Assembly (NCBI RefSeq): GCF_029962835.1
Contig: NC_080588.1
Location: forward strand, 67,810,501-67,874,500
From: Magnolia sinica
Taxonomy: Eukaryota > Streptophyta > Magnoliopsida > Magnoliales > Magnoliaceae
DNA length: 64,000 nucleotides
Direction: 5' to 3'
A program made the position numbers and the translations under genes. Each line of letters opens with the position of its first letter. Position 1 is the first letter of the stretch. Shown here one piece after another: positions 36,216 through 47,287 of this stretch. The notes beneath the pieces are model-generated. The model did no database searches. It was not told where the DNA came from and was given only the letters and a program-made list of their open reading frames with translations.

Positions 36216-36785
36216 TGTTGCACAGCACGCCAACAACGTAGTGAACCAAGATCCAATCTCCGATCTCACCCACAAACGATAAACAGGAAGAAATATAAAC
36301 TAGAAAAGAATCAAAGCAATCCAAACAAACCACAAGACAAGATATACGTGGAAAAACCCCAAACTATGGTAAAAAAAACCACGGATGCAAACTTCTGCTA
36401 TAAAGAAAAATGAAGATTACAAGGCAATATAATAACTTCTCCCTTGGAAGTATAGAGAAAACCTTTTGCCCACACATTAGAATAACTCTCATTATACCTA
36501 AAAAAGCCCTAGAAACCCTTATTTATAGTTTAAGCAACTCTCCTTTCACACCCTTGCGAAAACTGACTCAAAAATCTGCAGTTCGCATCAAATTCGGAAA
36601 CGAATCTACGTAACCTCGACTGGTCGAGCGGACCCTCGACTAGTGGAGTAAGGACCTCGACTGGTCGAGCACCTTGGAACCAGAAAACCTATGCTCGATG
36701 GAATTTGAGTCGAGCAGTCCTCAATCAATTGAGCAGGGCACTCGACTGGTCGAGCGGCTCCCAGATGTGGCGCCACATCTCAACA
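36216..36785 (-). repeat. 3' LTR of the minus-strand copia element
   Basis: 570 bp with a TATA box (atttata, 36521-36527, minus strand). Perfect ctcgactggtcgag copies lie at 36615-36628, 36656-36669 and 36741-36754. Confidence 0.93.
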
Positions 36786-36798
36786 ATCTCCCACTTGG
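36786..36798 (-). other. Polypurine tract of the minus-strand copia element
   Basis: On the minus strand ccaagtgggagat abuts the 3' LTR, the usual copia tract. Confidence 0.85.
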
Positions 36799-36855
36799 AG
36801 ACACATCGCCATAAACCTTCGTCTTCTACATCTGGAGTGAACCACCTCCCCGTCT

Positions 36856-37190
36856 TCAAGCCTGAAGACCAATCAAAGCTAAACAGAGCTTTAGCTTCTC
36901 CCGTGTGACCGCCTTGGTTAGTATATCCGCAGGATTCTCACTTGTATGAATCTTCTCCAGAGCAATTGATTCATCTTTCAGTAACGAACATATGAAGTGA
37001 TATCTGATGGCAATATGCTTGGTCCTTAGATGAAAAGCTGAATTCTCAGCCAAGTGTATTACACTTTGACTGTCACTATACAGCTTGCAATCTGCTAGCT
37101 TCTTACCTAACTCTTTCATGAAACCTTACATCCACACCATCTCCTTACACGCTTCTGTAACTGCAACATATTCTTCTTTCGTCGTACTAA
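36856..37190 (-). pseudogene. pol: Copia RNase H (minus strand, broken)
   Basis: It reads CKLYSDSQSVIHLAENSAFH, then TKHIAIRYHFI and ENPADILTKAVTREKLKL, the standard copia RNase H C-terminus. The upstream part is out of frame. Confidence 0.88.
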
Positions 37191-37199
37191 TAGATACTA

Positions 37200-38400
37200 T
37201 CTTCTGTAACTGAGAGACCTAACTGACTGCAATACTACCCAGAGTAAAGATATCTTCGGCTGTCGATATCTCCTGCCAAATCTGAATCTACATAGCCTTG
37301 TAGCTTAATTTCCGATCCACTATAGCACAACCCTACATCTTTAGTATCTACCAGGTATTTAAGGATTCACTTCACAGCTTCCTAATGTTCCTTCCTGGGG
37401 TTGTTCATGAACCTGCTAACAACTCCCACTGCTTAAATAATGTTTGGCCTCGTGCTCACCATAGCATACATGAGACTCCCAATAGCTAACGTGTATGGGA
37501 CTTTAGTCATGTAGTCATATTCCTCATGTGTCTTTGTACCTTACTCCTTAGATAGCTTGAAGTGGTTGGCTAATGGAGTGCTAACCAGTTTAACACCTCC
37601 CATATTGAATCGATTAAATACCTTGGCTATGTACTCTGCATGTGACAAAACTAATTTCTTATTTTTTCGGTCACGCTTTATTCTCATGCCTAGGATTTGT
37701 TTTGCAGCTCCTAAATCTTTTATAGAAAATTCTCTAAACATTGTCTTTTGAGATCTACGATGTCCTTCATGCTTGAACTTGCCACAAGCATATCATCAAT
37801 GTACAGAAGAAGGATGATGTACGACATATCAAACTTCTTCAAATAACAATAGTGGTCTGGATGACATCTCCTGAAACTGTTTCCTGACCTGAAACTGTCG
37901 AACTTCTTGTACCACTACCTCGGGGCCTTCTTCATGCCATATAGACTCTTTTTCAGTCTGCACACCTTGTTCTCCTTTCCTGGTGCCTATCAGCTGATGT
38001 ATGTATATCTCTTCTCCAAGGTCCCCATGAAGAAAGGCTGTCTTAACATTTAACTGCTCTAGATGTAAGTCCTCCGTAGCCACTATACTCAAGACCATGC
38101 GAATCGTAGACATTTTCGCCACAGGTGAAAATATTTCAGTGAAATTGATACCTGCCTTTTGTTGAAACCTTTTCATAACCAATCTGACCTTGTGCCGTTT
38201 CGAACCATCATACTCTTCCTTCAGTCTGTAAACCCACTTGTTATGAAGATCTTTCTTACCCTTAGGTAGAGTGACTAACTCCCATGTACGATTAGACTTA
38301 AGAGACTCCATCTCATCATCCATGGCCTGCTCCTACTTAACTCATGTATCTGACTGTAACGCCTCTTTAAAATACTCTGGCTCACCATTATCTGTCAGTA
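37200..38400 (-). pseudogene. pol: Copia reverse transcriptase (minus strand, broken)
   Basis: Segments are ESLKSNRTWELVTLPKGKK, NKWVYRLKEEYDGSKRHKVR, INFTEIFSPVAKMSTIRMVL and LEQLNVKTAFLHGDLGEEIY in an open piece (37829-38323). The catalytic motif YIDDMLVA follows in another frame (about 37780-37803, both Asp kept). FSIKDLGAAKQILGMRIKRD comes next (37541-37741). At least two frameshifts separate these pieces. Confidence 0.9.
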
Positions 38401-39469
38401 GTAGATAATGTAAGGAGGGTGAGTATCAGACCATGGGTCTCCTCTCCCGAGTAGACCTCCTCACAACCTGTGTTTGTGGCTCTGTCTCATAATGCTCCTG
38501 TGCATGATCATCCTATGGTGCTGTAACACCCGTGTCCACTAACTTTTCCAACTCTACGAATTCTTTCTCCTCGGCCTTATTTTCCTACACACTGTCCTTA
38601 TGTATTACATTTTCATTGAAGACTACATCTTTGCTTCTGATGATTTTTCTGTTTTCTGCATCCCAAAACCTGTAGCCAAAATCATGTTACCCATAGCCTA
38701 TAAACGTGTACCTCTTGGACTTCACATCCATCTTGTTTCTGTATTCTGCATCAATGTGAATGTATGAAGTGCAACCGAACACTCTTAGATGTGCGAGGTT
38801 CACTTCTTTCCCAGTTCACATTTCTTCTAGTAGTCCACTATCTAATGGTGCTGAGGGACTTCTATTAATGAGATATGCAGCAGTATTCACAGCATCTGCC
38901 TAAAAGATCTTAGGCAACCATGCATGTAACCTCATGCTCCTGGCGCGTTAAAGGATGGTCCTATTAATGCGCTTAGCCACACCATTTTGTTACAGTGTCC
39001 CTGGAATCATTTTTTGATATTTGATTCCATTTACTGCATAATACTCCTCAAATTTCTTATCACAATACTCTCCCTCATTATCAGATCTGAGACATTTTAC
39101 TATTTTACCTGTCTCGTTTTCTACCATAACTTTCCATTTCTAAAATACATCAAATACATCAGATCTATGCTTTAAGAAATAAACTCACAGTTTTTTACTA
39201 GCATCATTAATAAAAGAAACAAAATAACATGAGCTACCAAGAGATGATACCTGTACCGGTCCCCACACATCGGTGTTTACAAGCTCCAACAGATGCGTCT
39301 TTGGAGCGCGTACTGTCTTCTTAAAACCTACCCTCTTCTGCTTACCATATACGCAGTCCTCGCAGAATTTCAAGTCAATAGACTTCAGCCCTAGTACCTT
39401 CCCTTTTGACAATAACACTTTCATCCCTTTCTCACTTATGTCCCAACCTTTGATGCCATAACTACCCAT
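38401..39469 (-). pseudogene. pol: Copia integrase (minus strand, dead)
   Basis: The N-terminal piece has KFCEDCVYGKQKRVGFKK; then comes the core with VNTDVWGPVQVSSLGSSCYF (first Asp) and LRSDNEGEYC (second Asp). The third catalytic position reads GVAKRINRT where copia integrases have GVAER: Glu has become Lys (+ strand near 38975). Later segments up to the proline/arginine hinge are broken by several stops. Confidence 0.85.
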
Positions 39470-39925
39470 TCACTCCAGTTGATGCGTCTGCGAGTGAACT
39501 ATAGGATCTTGAAGTCACGTATAAAGTACCTTCCTTCTTGCCTCGAGATATCACCAAGGCACCTTTTATGATCTTCCAGGAATTACTGGTGAATGTTGTC
39601 ACATAACTGGTATTGGCCAACTGCCCCACTGAGATCAAGTTCTGTCTCAAACTCGGTACATGTCTGATATCCTTCAATTTCAAAGTTGTTCCATCTTTCT
39701 GACTTATATAAACGTCTCCCTTTCCAACGATACTGCATGGTTCATCATCACTTAGGTAGACTCTCCCGAAGTCTCCTGACACATAATCACGCAGAACTTC
39801 CTTACACCAAGTGGCATGAAACGAAGCACTCGAGTTTATGACCCAAGACTCATTCCTCACATCAAGAGATAAGATTAACGCCTCTGTGTCACTCTCCTCA
39901 GATAGATTCATTGAATCATTCCTAC
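39470..39925 (-). pseudogene. pro: Copia protease and pre-integrase region (minus strand, dead)
   Basis: A 149-residue open stretch contains SWVINSSASFHATWCKEVLR. The family motif is WVIDSGASFHAT, so the catalytic Asp is Asn here. Downstream, VGKGDVYISQKDGTTLKLKD and VPSLRQNLISVGQLANTSYV are the standard linker to the integrase. Confidence 0.9.
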
Positions 39926-40706
39926 CTTGAGAGCTTCATTCTTGTTTCTTGAGCGCCATACAATCACGTTTGATGTGCCCCTTCTTCCCGTAATGCCAAC
40001 ACTGGTTTTTGTCTTTCAGTCCCTTGGACTTCTTCCTCGACGTAGAACGTCCGTGTTTATCGCCTTCTTTATTCAGCGATCTTCCTCTTCCTAGCTTCAA
40101 CGTTTAGAGCATTCCTTGAATCCTCTGAAACTTCTGATGTATTTTTTCTAGATTCTTCGCTGAGAATTAGACTGGCCACATCATCAAATTTCAGCTTTGT
40201 TGACCCTGAAGAATTGATCACAGCAATCACTAAACCATTCCAACTGTCTGACAAACTGGACAAGATCAATAACGTCCTGACCTCATCCTCAAAAATAATG
40301 CCAACGGATTTTAACTGGCTCGTGACTATACTGAACTCGTTTAGATGTTCAGCCACGCTCCCACCATCTGACATCTTCATATTGAATAGTTGTTTCATAA
40401 GATGAACCTTTTCGGACGCTGAGGGTTTTTCATACATCGTCGCTAGGACTTCCATTAATTCTTTTGTAGTTTTCAACTTAGATATATTGAAGGCGACGCT
40501 CTTAGACAGAGAGTTAGATCGTTCTTAAAGTCTTCTGATCTAATGAAAATTATTCATCATCTGCCATCTTTTCTGGTTTCTTTTTTTTTTGCTCCTAGAG
40601 GAATATAGAGGTCCTTCTGATACATAAAATCCTCCATCTGCATCTTCCACAAGGTAAAGTTTGAACCATCAAACTTCTCAATTCTAGTCTTCACTTCTTC
40701 CGTCAT
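39926..40706 (-). pseudogene. gag: Copia gag (minus strand, broken)
   Basis: The start MTEEVKTRIEKFDGSNFTLW at 40706 is typical of the family. The frame breaks near 40557. It resumes as a 135-residue piece (40069-40476) with VHLMKQLFNMKMSDGGSVAE and LLILSSLSDSWNG. The zinc knuckle reads CWHYGKKGHIKRDC (about 39960-40005); its second Cys is replaced by Tyr. Confidence 0.88.
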
Positions 40707-40730
40707 CGCTCCCAATAGAACTAAACCAAT

Positions 40731-40743
40731 AACTTTGATACCA
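40731..40743 (-). other. Primer-binding site of the minus-strand copia element
   Basis: On the minus strand tggtatcaaagtt begins 2 bases after the 5' LTR; it matches the tRNA-iMet type site. Confidence 0.85.
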
Positions 40744-40745
40744 GT

Positions 40746-41317
40746 TGTTGTGCAGCATGCCAACAACGCAGTGAACCGAGATCCAATCTCCGGTCTCACC
40801 CACAAATGATAAACAAGAAGAAATATAAACTAAAAAAGAATCAAAGCAATCCAAATAAACCACAAGACAAGATATACGTTGAAAAACTACAAACTAGGGT
40901 ATAAAAAAAATCATGGATGTAAACTTCCACTATGAAAAAAAATGAAGATTACAAGGCAATATACTAACCTCTCCCTTGGAAGTACAGAGAAAATCCTTTG
41001 CCCACACATTGGAATAACTCTTATTATACCTAGAAAAGCCCTAGGAACCCCTATTTATAGTTTAGGCAACTCCCCTTTCGCACCCTTGCGAAAACCGACT
41101 CAAAAATCTACAGTTTGCATCAAATCTGGAAACAAATCTGCGTGACCTCGACTGGTCGAGCAGGGGCCTCGACTAGTCGAGCACCTTGAAACCAGAAAAC
41201 CTATGCTTGCTGGACTTTGAGTCGAGCAGTCCTCGACTGGTCGAGTGGGCCACTCGACTGGTCGAGCAGGGCACTCGATTGGTCGAGTACCCCTAGATGT
41301 GGCTCCACATCTCAACA
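40746..41317 (-). repeat. 5' LTR of the minus-strand copia element
   Basis: 572 bp, TATA box ctatttata at 41051-41059 (minus strand). Four perfect CTCGACYRGTCGAG palindromes lie at 41147-41160, 41168-41181, 41232-41245 and 41253-41266, with a one-base variant at 41273-41286. All are upstream of the TATA box in the direction of transcription, that is in U3. Confidence 0.93.
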
Positions 41318-42484
41318 ATACGCTCAGTTCATATGTTTTGTGAGCTCATTTTAGGACTTTAGGTAAAAAGTGAGGAGGTTCCAATACTCAAGTGAGCCAC
41401 ACCAAAGGAAAAGGTTGGTAAGGAAATTCCTACAGTTGAAACCTACGAGGGGAGGGGTCGACAATGATGTTTACATGCCATCCATAACGTTTATAACGCC
41501 ATTCCTACTGTGATGAACTGAAAACACAAATATTAGCTTAATTCAGAACTTCTGTATCCCCACGAATATTTCAATTGTGGACGTCCAATCCTTAATATTT
41601 TAGGCCACTTGAGTATTTGATGTGGCACATTTTTTGTCACGTCCTAAGATAAGCTAAAAAATGGATAGACGGGATGGATTTCTCACAAACATCACGGTGG
41701 CCCCGCTTCCGTTCTCAGCGAAGTAACTTCAGGAAATCCATCTCCAGTTATTTTGTCAAAAATGTAAAAGGCGAGATATCACCTATGCCACGTGTGGCCC
41801 GCATGTACATGAGCTTTATAGCACACGTGTGCGCGCTACTAGTTACTTTACTAGACAATTCTTTAATTTTTAATCGTCCACTGGTCGCATGATGAAACAA
41901 ACTAAAATTCGTTTCCATAGAACCTTTAATATTGCACAAATAATTTTTTAAGTTTAATTTGACTTAATTATAAGCCAGGTATACAATTTTATAAGTGCAT
42001 GTGTATCATCCACAGCACTGGCCCGAGTATTAAAGCTTCTGGTAAGAAAGTTCGAATTGGACATGGAATGGATATATACGTTGGCTAATTCCACACGGGA
42101 ATGGATCGTACGCACCTACATAATTCATGCGTGCAGATATGAAAAGCTATAAAGATCTGAGTTGTTCATAAAGCTGGGAATAATACAGGGACAGATACTC
42201 CCAAATTTTATTTCCAGCCGTTTGTTGGTTCGACATGCTTTTGTCAAGCCGAATTGTCAAATGGATTGACTTTTTTGTCTTAAGATATACTAATGGAAAG
42301 CTCATATCACATACTCATGTATCACATAATGGCCACTTGAGAGCTTGTGTGCAGATGTGTACACTTTCGCACGCGTATGGAATTAGCAAACTACATTATT
42401 TTTGTGGGGAAATGTGATTTACCATTATGCTAGAAGTACTTGTTTTCCAGACCTGAAGAACTAACTTTTTCCTTGGTAAATAGC
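41318..42484. other. Intergenic region with dispersed-repeat fragments
   Basis: No gene is recognised. The first 400 bases contain fragments of the dispersed 'ttttaggact / gagccacacc' repeat type. The remaining sequence is A/T-rich and unremarkable; its short ORFs show no domain. Confidence 0.5.
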
Positions 42485-43125
42485 CTGATATCCTTCAATT
42501 TTATTTATTTATTTATTTTTATTTTTTTCTGGAAGAAGAAATTTCATTGCATGGGCCTAAACAAATTACAAAGAGCCAATTCCGGCGGGGAACAGAGGCC
42601 GGAACTTGGACCATCTATCATATACTATACATGGGGAAGGATAGAGTGTTCTCTAATGGCCCTTAAACCAGTTTTATCCAGGAGAACCTGGCCTTCAATA
42701 ATCCGGGGCAAGGAGGAGATATCTAGGAATATCCTATTGGTTTGCGATTTGCTCCCGATTTTGACCAAACTGTCTGTCGGGCAGTTAGCTTCTCTCAGGA
42801 CATGAGTGATACGAAACGAGCCCCGGCCGATGAGCATTTTAATTCTGGTCAGCTAGTAAGACCATTTCCAGGAGGGAGCACAATTCATCTTTAAATAGTT
42901 CACCACCCAGCTGGAGACAGATTCCAAGATCACATTAGGAAGCCCAAAATCCAAACAGATTTTAATACCATAGTAAATAGCCCTCAATTCTGCCATATTG
43001 TTAGAGGCTTCCCCATAGCCACTGACGAAGGTGAAAACCAGATTTCCAAGGTGGTCACGGCAAATTCCACCTCCACCAGCGGGGTCGGGACTTGAGATAG
43101 CAGAACCGTCTGATATCCTTCAATT
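42485..43125 (-). mobile_element. 5'-truncated LINE fragment carrying an RNase H domain
   Basis: Flanked by the 16-bp direct repeat ctgatatccttcaatt (42485-42500 and 43110-43125). On the minus strand the insert ends in an A-rich tail (the T-rich tract at 42501-42528), as target-primed insertion gives. It encodes a plant LINE-type RNase H in one main frame with one stop: GSAISSPDPAGGGGICRDHL, NNMAELRAIYYGIKICLDFG, ILESVSSWVVNYLKMN and FRITHVLREANCPTDSLVKI. The third catalytic Asp (expected ESDS) is Val. The 5' truncation falls almost exactly at the first catalytic Asp. Confidence 0.87.
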
Positions 43126-43324
43126 GTTTTGAGTATTCATGCTCGTCTTCACATATCTTGTTCTAAATCCAGCTATTTTAATATTTGGATTGATAAGGTG
43201 TTTAGTTAAATTCAAGTTGAATGACTCTAGTACACCTAGTATATATACCCACACATGCATGCATAAAATCCCACCATTTGTTGCTCGTGTGGATGCATGT
43301 TCGAATTAAATAGAAATACATTAG

Positions 43325-43933
43325 CCTGTTTGATTTTCCATGATGCACGTAAATTATGGTAAATAAGTAATTATTACTTTTTCGTTTGGTTTGAAAATGT
43401 AAGAGTAATTTCACCTCAAATATCTATATGAAAATGTTTCCTTAAATCTGTGGGCCCCACCGTAATGTATATGATATATCTGTACCATCCATCTATTTTA
43501 TTAAAACATTTTGGGCATGAACTGAAAAATGAGGCAGATTCAATACTCAAATGGCTCACACGAAAGCAAACAATAGTCTTAATTCGTCCATCATTGAAAG
43601 TTGTTTCCTTCATTGGGCTCCACATTGTGGTTTTTTTATCATCTAACATGTTAGTAGGGTCACACATACATGGATAAAGGGAAAACACAAATATCAGCTT
43701 GATCCAAAACTTTTAAAGGCCCAAGAAGTTTTTAAATGTAGGCGTTTGATTCCCGCTGTTTCCTGTGGTGTGGTCGACTGGCATAACAAATGAACAGTGT
43801 GGATAAGTCCCATAAGCACGATGGGCCCCACATTAATTTTGTAAATTTCTTAATTTTAGTGTTAAAAAAGTAAATTGCCACATCTGCATTGGCAAAGATG
43901 CGGTAATTACCTCGGTAAATAATCAAACAGGCC
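43325..43933. mobile_element. MITE-like element with terminal inverted repeats
   Basis: gcctgtttgatt at the left is matched by aatcaaacaggc at the right. Weaker complementarity continues inward (ggtaaataa and taattattac against ggtaattacc and ggtaaataa). There is no coding capacity. The interior includes a gtgggccccaccgtaatgta block of the dispersed repeat type. A clean target duplication is not evident, so the superfamily (hAT or PIF-like) is open. Confidence 0.55.
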
Positions 43934-43971
43934 GTAACTCGAATGGCGTGGTGCACTTAATAATCTAACTC

Positions 43972-45186
43972 AAACTCAATCTGGTGGAGCTTCCATTGCC
44001 GAAGGTGGACGGCCTACCTAAAGGCGCTGTGGCCACTGTCGATATCCTCCATGGAAGTGACGAGTACTTAAAGAAGGCCTTCGATCTCTCCTACGTACCC
44101 CACCTTCAAGCAGTTCATTACCGAAGAATCGCCGGACTGGATAGTCCATGACGTCTTCCCAAGTTGGGTGGGCAATGTTGCAAGTGAATTCAAAGTACCT
44201 TGTGTCTTCTTCTCTATTTATTCAGCTACCGTGATTGCATTCTTTGGGCCGATCAAAGACGGCCTAAGGAAAATGTGGCCATCACCAGAAAGCCTGGCGT
44301 CCCCGCCTGAGTGGTTTGAACTCGATTCGTCCGTTGCTGTTCCGTCCCATGAGACCGCTGGCTTCTACCGTGGGATTTTCAGCCCAGATGCATCCGGCTT
44401 CTCGATTTTGGATCGTTTGGTGCTAGCACTCCAACGGTGTTCTGCAATGGCAATTCGGAGTTGCAATGAGTTCCAAGTGGAGTCCTTGGGCTTACTCAAG
44501 AAATTGCACAAGAGACCGGTCATTCCAATTGGATTACTTCCACCAACGCCACTAGAGAAGAGAGAAACGACCGACCCCAAGTGGGTAAACACACTCCAAT
44601 GGCTCGATGAACAACCCACCAGATCGGTGCTGTTCGTTTGCTTCGGGAGTGAGTGTAAATTGAAAAGAGATCAAGTGTTTGAGATTGCCCATGGCGTTCA
44701 ACTATCCAATTTGCCATTTATATGGGCCCTCAGTACTCCCATATGGGCAACCAACGACATCGTTACCCTTCCGCCGGGATTCGAGAGCCAGATTGGCAGT
44801 CGTGGGTCGTCTATATGGGTTGGGCCCCTCAGTTGGAGATACTGGCCCACCCTTCCATCGGCGGATCTTTGTTTCACTCTGGGTGGGCGTCCACCATCGA
44901 GACCATCCATTATGGGCATGCTCTAATCATCTTGCCACTTGCGAATGTCCATTCATTGGATGCGAAGATGTTGGTGGACAAGGGTCTGGCTATAAAAGTT
45001 GAGATAAACGAAGATGGGTCCTTCCACAGGGATGCAGTCGTGCGGTCGCTGAGGCGGGCCACGGTCAAAGAGGATGGAGAAAGATTTAGGCTTAAATCGA
45101 TAGAAACGAAGGCCATTTTCAGTGATCAGACACTCCATCAAAACTATATGAATGAATTTATCAACTTCCTCAAAAGCTCCAACTGA
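43972..45186 (+). pseudogene. UGT91-like pseudogene, duplicate of the intact UGT
   Basis: The match to the intact gene begins at its codon 58-59, so the N-terminus with the catalytic His is missing. Two frameshifts are seen against copy 1: a 4-bp insertion (gtac) at about 44093-44097, and loss of one G in a G run at about 44803-44807. Between them a 252-residue stretch is open from 44168. The PSPG box survives in a third segment, LEILAHPSIGGSLFHSGWAS through HALIILPLANVHSLDAK. Its final Gln is His and the unusual HSGWAS is shared with copy 1. The end reads SSN because the 3' flank lost about 14 bp including the original stop. Confidence 0.92.
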
Positions 45187-46425
45187 TCTGAAATAAAATG
45201 TAAAGATGTGGCTGTTAGCATTCCGAATCTTTATATGATATGATTTGTATTCTTAGGGAACTTTCCCATTGAGTGTGAAATTCGTTCTGTAGGATCATGG
45301 TTGCTCTAATACAGCCGTTGATCTTATGGCCCCATCATTGGTGAATAATGGGGGCTGGATATTGGCCTTTTTCCATCATGGTGGGTGGATCCCTGGCTAT
45401 GAGGCCCACCTTGATGTACGTGCCTTACATCCACACTTTCCATCCGTTGATCATTCTGGTGGCCGACAGTCTTGGTGGATCTCTTGTGCCCCACATGTGG
45501 AGAATACAGCGGGGAGGGATATTTGCTACTTTCGGTATTCAAACACTTCACCTTTCACTTCGATGCCATGTTAGACCCCACGGTCTTTAAAAGCTCACCA
45601 CTTTTTCTAAAAGCTTGCTGTTCGAGGATGTGTATTAATACATATAAAGGATCTTTAACACTAGAACACCACATGACATATGTGCCATTGTACATTTTCA
45701 AGTATCCACATGTGTCACATGTGCTTATCTAGAGCATGCATATGACTACTGAAAATCATTTCCAAACAAAATCTTGCCATGGCATGTGCTGTTGCCCATC
45801 TACGGCATCCAACGTGCTATATTGCTAATTTAGCATGTTGTTGCTCAAATCTTATCGATCCCACATTACCTCTTATGAGCTTACCTGCAAATGAATGAAG
45901 AATAAGAAGACACGTACTAGGGGCGCCAATTGTGGCTAGGGACCCTCTTGATGCCTAAGTCATGGGTATGAACTCACAATATATATAATAGAATCGAGAT
46001 AGTTGTGTGTACATTTCTCTTGAACATGGTGATGTATTTATAGGTTAGTCAGGTAATTTGCATATCCGAGTAGATTTGTTAGATATGTTGGAGAGGCTTA
46101 TACAAGAGTTACAATCTGTTCTCGAATATTTCTCCAATTATGCCTCGATTGGCATGATCTTTAGTTGAGACTTCACTAAGGAATCCCGTCCATATATGGT
46201 GCATGATTCTCTCTAGACATTTTCTTTCTCAGCTTGAGGTCAAGGTCAGTATCCAACCTTGAGATTGAGGTCGAGGTCATCGTTTGAAGTCAAGGTCAAG
46301 GTCGGTATCCAGGGTCGAGATCGGTGCTTGTAGTCGAGATCTGTAGGTTTGCTGATGAGTCTTATTTCCAAATCGGTTTAATTGTTTCAGCTTGGTCACT
46401 GAGTCTCTCTGCTCAACTCATTTTT
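45187..46425. other. Duplicated UGT 3' flank with the empty chromovirus site
   Basis: No gene is seen. It matches 6952-7503 and then, without interruption, 34764-35530. The junction gcatatgactactgaaaatc (about 45737-45756) is the unoccupied site. The gaggtcaaggtcRg repeats (46235-46320) are shared with 35280-35370. Similarity ends near 46425, where the next copia element begins. Confidence 0.85.
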
Positions 46426-46485
46426 TTATGGGGTTTTCCTCCTCAGTTCAGGGGAGAGACAGTGCAGCGGGTTGAAATTTTAAAG

Positions 46486-47237
46486 TGTTTTACCGCCCTG
46501 CTTCGACCTGTCGAGTGGTCTGCTCGACCGGTCGTGGGTGGTGCTCAACCAGTCGAGTGGGGCTCGACTCAAAGTCCAGCGACCATTTGATGTTTTTCTC
46601 CAAGGTGCTCGACTAGTCATGGGTGGTGCTCGACCAGTCGAGCTTATGCAGATTTGAGTCTAGATCTTATGCAGACTGTGGAAATCTGAGGCCTTTCACA
46701 ACAGGATGCGGAAGGAAGTTTCCTAAATTATAAATAGGAGTCCCTAGGGCTTTTCTAGGGTATGAAAAAAAGAATATAAGAGAGTTTCCTAAAGCTTTGC
46801 AAGGGTTTGCTAAAGGGTTTAAGGCTATCAAAGGTGTGAGAGAAAGAGAGAAAGAAAGAGAGAAAGCTTGTGGAATGGAGGTTATGCTTGTAGAGGTGAT
46901 TTACTATGCAATCGACATCTTAACGCTTCTATGTCCTCATGATCAGTGAGATCTTTCTGTTTTTTATTTTATTTTCTTACTGTTTATCCGCTCCTGCGTG
47001 AGTGATGAAGGTTTGATCATAGCACAGTATGCTTGTGATTGGTTGTAATGTTCTGCTTGATAGTGGATTATTGATTTGAATGAGGTCTCGTTATTTTTAC
47101 CTCTTTGAGGGTTTTTCACTTAAAAATCTCTTGTGTGGTGTGGTTTATGCTTTGATTTATTTCATTACTTTATTATCTCATAATTCTGGTTTATCTTGGG
47201 AGGCTAGATCCTAAGGTTTTATGCAAGGCCCCTAACA
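46486..47237 (+). repeat. 5' LTR of the truncated copia element
   Basis: It ends cctaaca at 47237, followed by the primer site. It is related to but distinct from the LTR at 40746-41317: it shares gctcgactcaaagtccagc and the ctcgaccRgtcg motifs near 46500-46650. TATA box tataaatag lies at 46729-46737. The start is a guess based on a TG. Confidence 0.7.
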
Positions 47238-47240
47238 AAG

Positions 47241-47254
47241 TAGTATTAGAGCTA
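47241..47254 (+). other. Primer-binding site of the truncated copia element
   Basis: tagtattagagcta differs from the tRNA-iMet site by two bases and lies 3 bases after the LTR end. Confidence 0.75.
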
Positions 47255-47287
47255 CGTTCATTGAACGGGTAGAATCGATTTGGAATT

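Larger units (their letters stand above)
36216..41317 (-). mobile_element. Complete but dead Ty1/copia element (minus strand)
   Basis: LTRs of 570 and 572 bp begin and end TGTTG/CAACA-fashion. Flanks are ATAGG and ATACG, one mismatch apart. On the minus strand the order is 5' LTR, tRNA-Met primer site, gag, protease, integrase, reverse transcriptase, RNase H, polypurine tract, 3' LTR, which is the copia order. Frameshifts and stops occur throughout, and the catalytic residues of protease and integrase are changed. Motifs resemble Tork/TNT1-type elements; the lineage is inferred. Confidence 0.93.

Noticed and set aside
42501-43109. Host RNase H-like gene
   Set aside because: The 16-bp duplication, A-rich tail, internal stop and lost catalytic Asp show a dead LINE fragment.
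44168-44926. 252-residue ORF as a functional short UGT
   Set aside because: It lacks the N-terminus with the catalytic His, starts after a frameshift and leaves the UGT frame before the PSPG box. It is a fragment of the pseudogene.
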